From positions 1,531,431 through 1,595,430 of the forward strand of contig JAOANR010000005.1 of NCBI GenBank assembly GCA_030278955.1: DNA of 64,000 nucleotides. Direction: 5' to 3'. Positions 61,555-64,000 of the stretch are shown here, piece by piece; position 1 is the first letter of the stretch; each line of letters starts with the position of its first letter. The DNA is from Hygrophila difformis (lineage: Eukaryota; Streptophyta; Magnoliopsida; Lamiales; Acanthaceae). Under the pieces are notes generated by a model. That model had not been told where the DNA came from and did no database searches. It saw only the letters and a program-made list of their open reading frames with translations. The translations under genes were made by a program, and so were the position numbers.

Positions 61555-62588
61555 ATGACTGTAAAGTAATTACAAAATATATTCATAAAATTCAAATATT
61601 CAATCAATAAAAATTAATAAACCAATTAACCAAACCATTTAAAAAAACTCAAATATATTACTATATAAAAACAGCGTTGTTTGTTTTTATTTAATAAACC
61701 AAACCATTTAGTTAATAAATCAAACCAGTAATAAATATATATATATACATAAATATATTTTACTATAAAAATAAAAACTGCTACAGTAGTTTAAAGTAGG
61801 AAAAGTCAAAAATTTCTTTTTCAATGATTCAATCTATAGAGTTCAGTGTATAGACCTAGAGTAATGATACTACCTACTCGGCAGTAGGTGGTCCACAGAC
61901 TGTAAAACATGGAGAAAGTGGGAAGATTTAAATATTACATAGTACAAACAAAGAACTGTTGGAAGAATTAAAAAATACTTCTTTATGTAAAAGATCTATA
62001 CATGTGTAAGGATAATATTAAAAACATCACAGAACATAGCTATAAAAAAGTACTATCACGCCAATCACCAAAGACCATAGCTGTAAAAAAAACACCATCT
62101 TGAAAATAAGAAAACATACCTGCTGACGGTGCGAGGCTGCTTCTTGCCGCTTGCGAACAAGGAGAAGCAGAACTAATGACCAGCGGACCACAACAGCGAG
62201 CGGCGACCACAGTGGCGGGATGCACAGAGAGCAGCGGCGCGATGGGTTGAGCAGGGTAGTGGGAAACGTCAGGGGAGGCAGCGTGAGGGGAGGAGAAAAG
62301 TCGGAACAAAATAATCGTGATCAACCGCTGGATTATACAGGTTAAGGGTTGGGTTTTGGTGGGCTTTTTTTGAAAATTTGGGTCGGGTCGGGATTATTTG
62401 GACCAACCCGGTCCCAAACCTCTCTCGCCTGGCGTTGCCATGTTGTCCCTGGCGTGCTTTTCTCACTTGGCGCCGCCGCAACGACGTCACCACGCCATAT
62501 GGTGAGTGGTGCTGTTATGGCGAGACCACCGCCATGTCGCCGTGTCGACACCATGGCGACGCCGTGACAAGCATGCATACTCTCAACA

Positions 62589-62600
62589 TGGTATCAGAGC
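62589..62600 (+). other. Primer-binding site for initiator tRNA-Met (second copia)
   Basis: TGGTATCAGAGC, a few bases after the hAT target duplication and the end of the copia LTR. Confidence 0.88.
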
Positions 62601-62685
62601 TACGACGATCTTGTTGAGCTCGATTCCTCTACAATCCATCTGAATTCGATTATCTTCCTCCTCAATTTTCTGTTCATTATCTGTT

Positions 62686-64000
62686 ATGGCGAATGCTGAT
62701 CCTCCACCTGCCAATTTCAATTCCGGAACTAGGTCTAGGGCTACTACAGAGCTGAATTGCGAGGAGTATTCACTTTCTGCAAAAGATCATTCTCACTACC
62801 AATTGACTCCAACTCAGCTGGATGGAACGAATTGGATTGCTTGGCGTATTGCAGTACACACTGCTCTACGTGTGAAGAAAAAGGAAAAATTCATCGACGG
62901 TACTCTTACTCCTATTGCTTCAGATCATCAGTATGATGCTTGGTTGTGCGCTGATAGTTTAATTCTTACTTGGTTAAGAAATTCCATATCTCATAAGATT
63001 TATAGACAGTTCATTCATAATGAAACTGCTAGAGAACTTTGGGTTGATCTACAGGACAACTTTGGTCAGACGATTGCACCTTCTATCTTGCATCTAAAAA
63101 GGAAATTGATTAATCTAACTCAAAGAAATCGCACTGTATCGAACTATTATGGAGATTTTAAGATGCACTGGACAGACTTGAAGGCTTTAGATCCTTATCC
63201 TGTTTGCAGCGCATAAGTTCTAAAAGCTTTACTGGAACGTGATCAACGCGATATGCTTTTGCACTTTCTGATGGGTTTAAATGAGGAATTCTCTCATGTT
63301 TGTAATCAAATTTTATTAATGGATCCCTTACCGACAGCCGGTAAGGCATATGGAATAATAAGTGGTGCAGAAGCTCAGAAAGGAGTTTTAGGTGTGTCAC
63401 CTGATGGAAACTCTGGTTTTGCTCTTGCTTTACCTGAGAAAGGACCAATGGATAAAAGAATGAATGATAAGAGAATTGTATGTAGCTGCTGTAAGAAACC
63501 AGGTCACTTGAAAGAAAAATGCTTCCAGTTGGCAAACAAATCAGCTTTTTGTGACTATTGTAAGAAGAGAGGACATGTGAAAGCCAATTGTTTTCAGTTG
63601 ATTGGTGTTGTTCCTGACTGGTACAAAACTCTAGGAGAAAGAGGAAAAGGAAAATCTTTCGCTGGAGCTACCATTTCACAGCCTGAGACTGATCCAACTG
63701 TCAGGAACAAGTCTACTAGCTCAAGTGGAAGTACTATATCTAATTCTGCTAAAACCAACAAACTCTTGGAAGAACTGATTAAGGAATTGGCAAAGGCTAA
63801 TGGTGGAGCAAACTTCAACAATCATGTTGATTATGTTGGAGAGGCATTCGTCTTGGCAGGTAGCTCTTCCTCTTTCAATTTTTATGTCCCTAATGGTTGG
63901 ATTCTTGATTCAAGAGCTAGCTGTCATCTATGTTCTAACCCATCCTTGCTTATTGACCCTCAGCCCTTCTTATCTTCTCATCATATTGTTTTTCCAGATG
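62686..64000 (+). pseudogene. Second copia gag-protease, partial, one stop
   Basis: It starts MANADPPPANFNSGTRS at 62686. The gag region has YQLTPTQLDGTNWIAWRIA, DSLILTWLRNSISHKI and ARELWVDLQDNFGQ, the usual copia gag blocks. A TAA at 63214 interrupts it where Gln would fit; the frame then stays open to the window end. Two zinc knuckles follow (CSCCKKPGHLKEKC near 63,480 and CDYCKKRGHVKANC near 63,550). The protease site reads WILDSRASCHLCSN, with Arg in place of the Gly of DSGAS, which should abolish activity. Integrase and reverse transcriptase would lie beyond the edge. Confidence 0.88.

Larger units (their letters stand above)
58769..62575 (-). mobile_element. hAT DNA transposon with 8-bp TSD
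   Basis: Terminal inverted repeats CATGCTTGTAACGGCG (58769-58784) and CGCCGTGACAAGCATG (62560-62575) pair with one mismatch. The target duplication CATACTCT is perfect (58761-58768 and 62576-62583), the 8-bp length expected of hAT. Subterminal regions hold many ATGGCG/CGCCAT motifs on both strands (58,788-58,862 and 62,470-62,560). The decayed transposase is on the minus strand. Confidence 0.94.
58634..64000 (+). mobile_element. Second Ty1/copia element, 5' part, runs off window
   Basis: A short LTR (about 140 bases: 58634-58768 plus 62584-62588), starting TGTATATATATA and containing TATATAAATA, is split near its 3' end by the hAT element. Then come the tRNA-iMet primer site (62589) and gag-protease up to the window end. 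The LTR start is a best guess; no target duplication can be tested without the 3' LTR. Confidence 0.75.

Overview
The window is nuclear DNA from a flowering plant, probably a eudicot. The evidence is spliced plant genes (class III peroxidase, soluble inorganic pyrophosphatase, a CC-NB-LRR resistance gene) and a dense pile of plant retrotransposons with tRNA-Asp or tRNA-iMet primer sites. No bacterial or organellar genes are visible. I cannot name the species.

Layout. 1-2,460: minus-strand gene fragments, two exons of an inorganic pyrophosphatase and four exons of a plant AAA-ATPase, the latter fused to an unrelated GC-rich 5' block. 3,174-7,206: one long gypsy-type LTR on the minus strand, carrying an A-tailed LINE-like tail. 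7,932-9,172: exons 2-4 of a class III peroxidase with no visible exon 1. 9,983-15,790: a Ty1/copia element with 5' LTR and decayed gag-pol but no 3' LTR.

15,791-45,512 is the core of the window. It is a large minus-strand LTR element without reverse transcriptase (a LARD-like element) with multi-kilobase LTRs, a tRNA-Asp primer site and three unusual ORFs. ORF1 is an unrecognised 553-residue protein encoded by two exons. ORF3 resembles the 'putative plant transposon protein' family. ORF3 is split by a solo LTR of the same family (22,716-36,013, TSD CCGCC). That solo LTR is split by a 5'-truncated LINE (25,177-32,571, TSD TAAA). The LINE is split by another solo LTR of the family (25,989-31,796, TSD CATAC). 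Each reading frame or sequence can be followed across its insertion, so the nesting order is certain. These LTRs and the element leader carry arrays of short hairpins (TGTCGCG...CGCGACA) whose arms change from unit to unit while staying complementary. This is the most unusual signal in the window.

45,687-51,251: two copies of the 5' region of an NLR gene, each holding the same SINE. They flank a truncated Athila-like gypsy element whose broken pol end joins the broken first NLR copy. 51,117-54,488: the intact-looking CC-NB-LRR gene, in which I see a short second exon.

55,350-58,618: AT-rich sequence with a GC-rich degenerate repeat and a decayed DUF1985-type gene. That gene is cut by a second copia element (from about 58,634), whose 5' LTR is itself cut by a complete-ended hAT transposon (58,769-62,575, 8-bp TSD CATACTCT). 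The copia gag runs off the right edge.

The only clearly intact host gene is the NLR. Most of the rest is mobile DNA or fragments of genes broken or copied by it.
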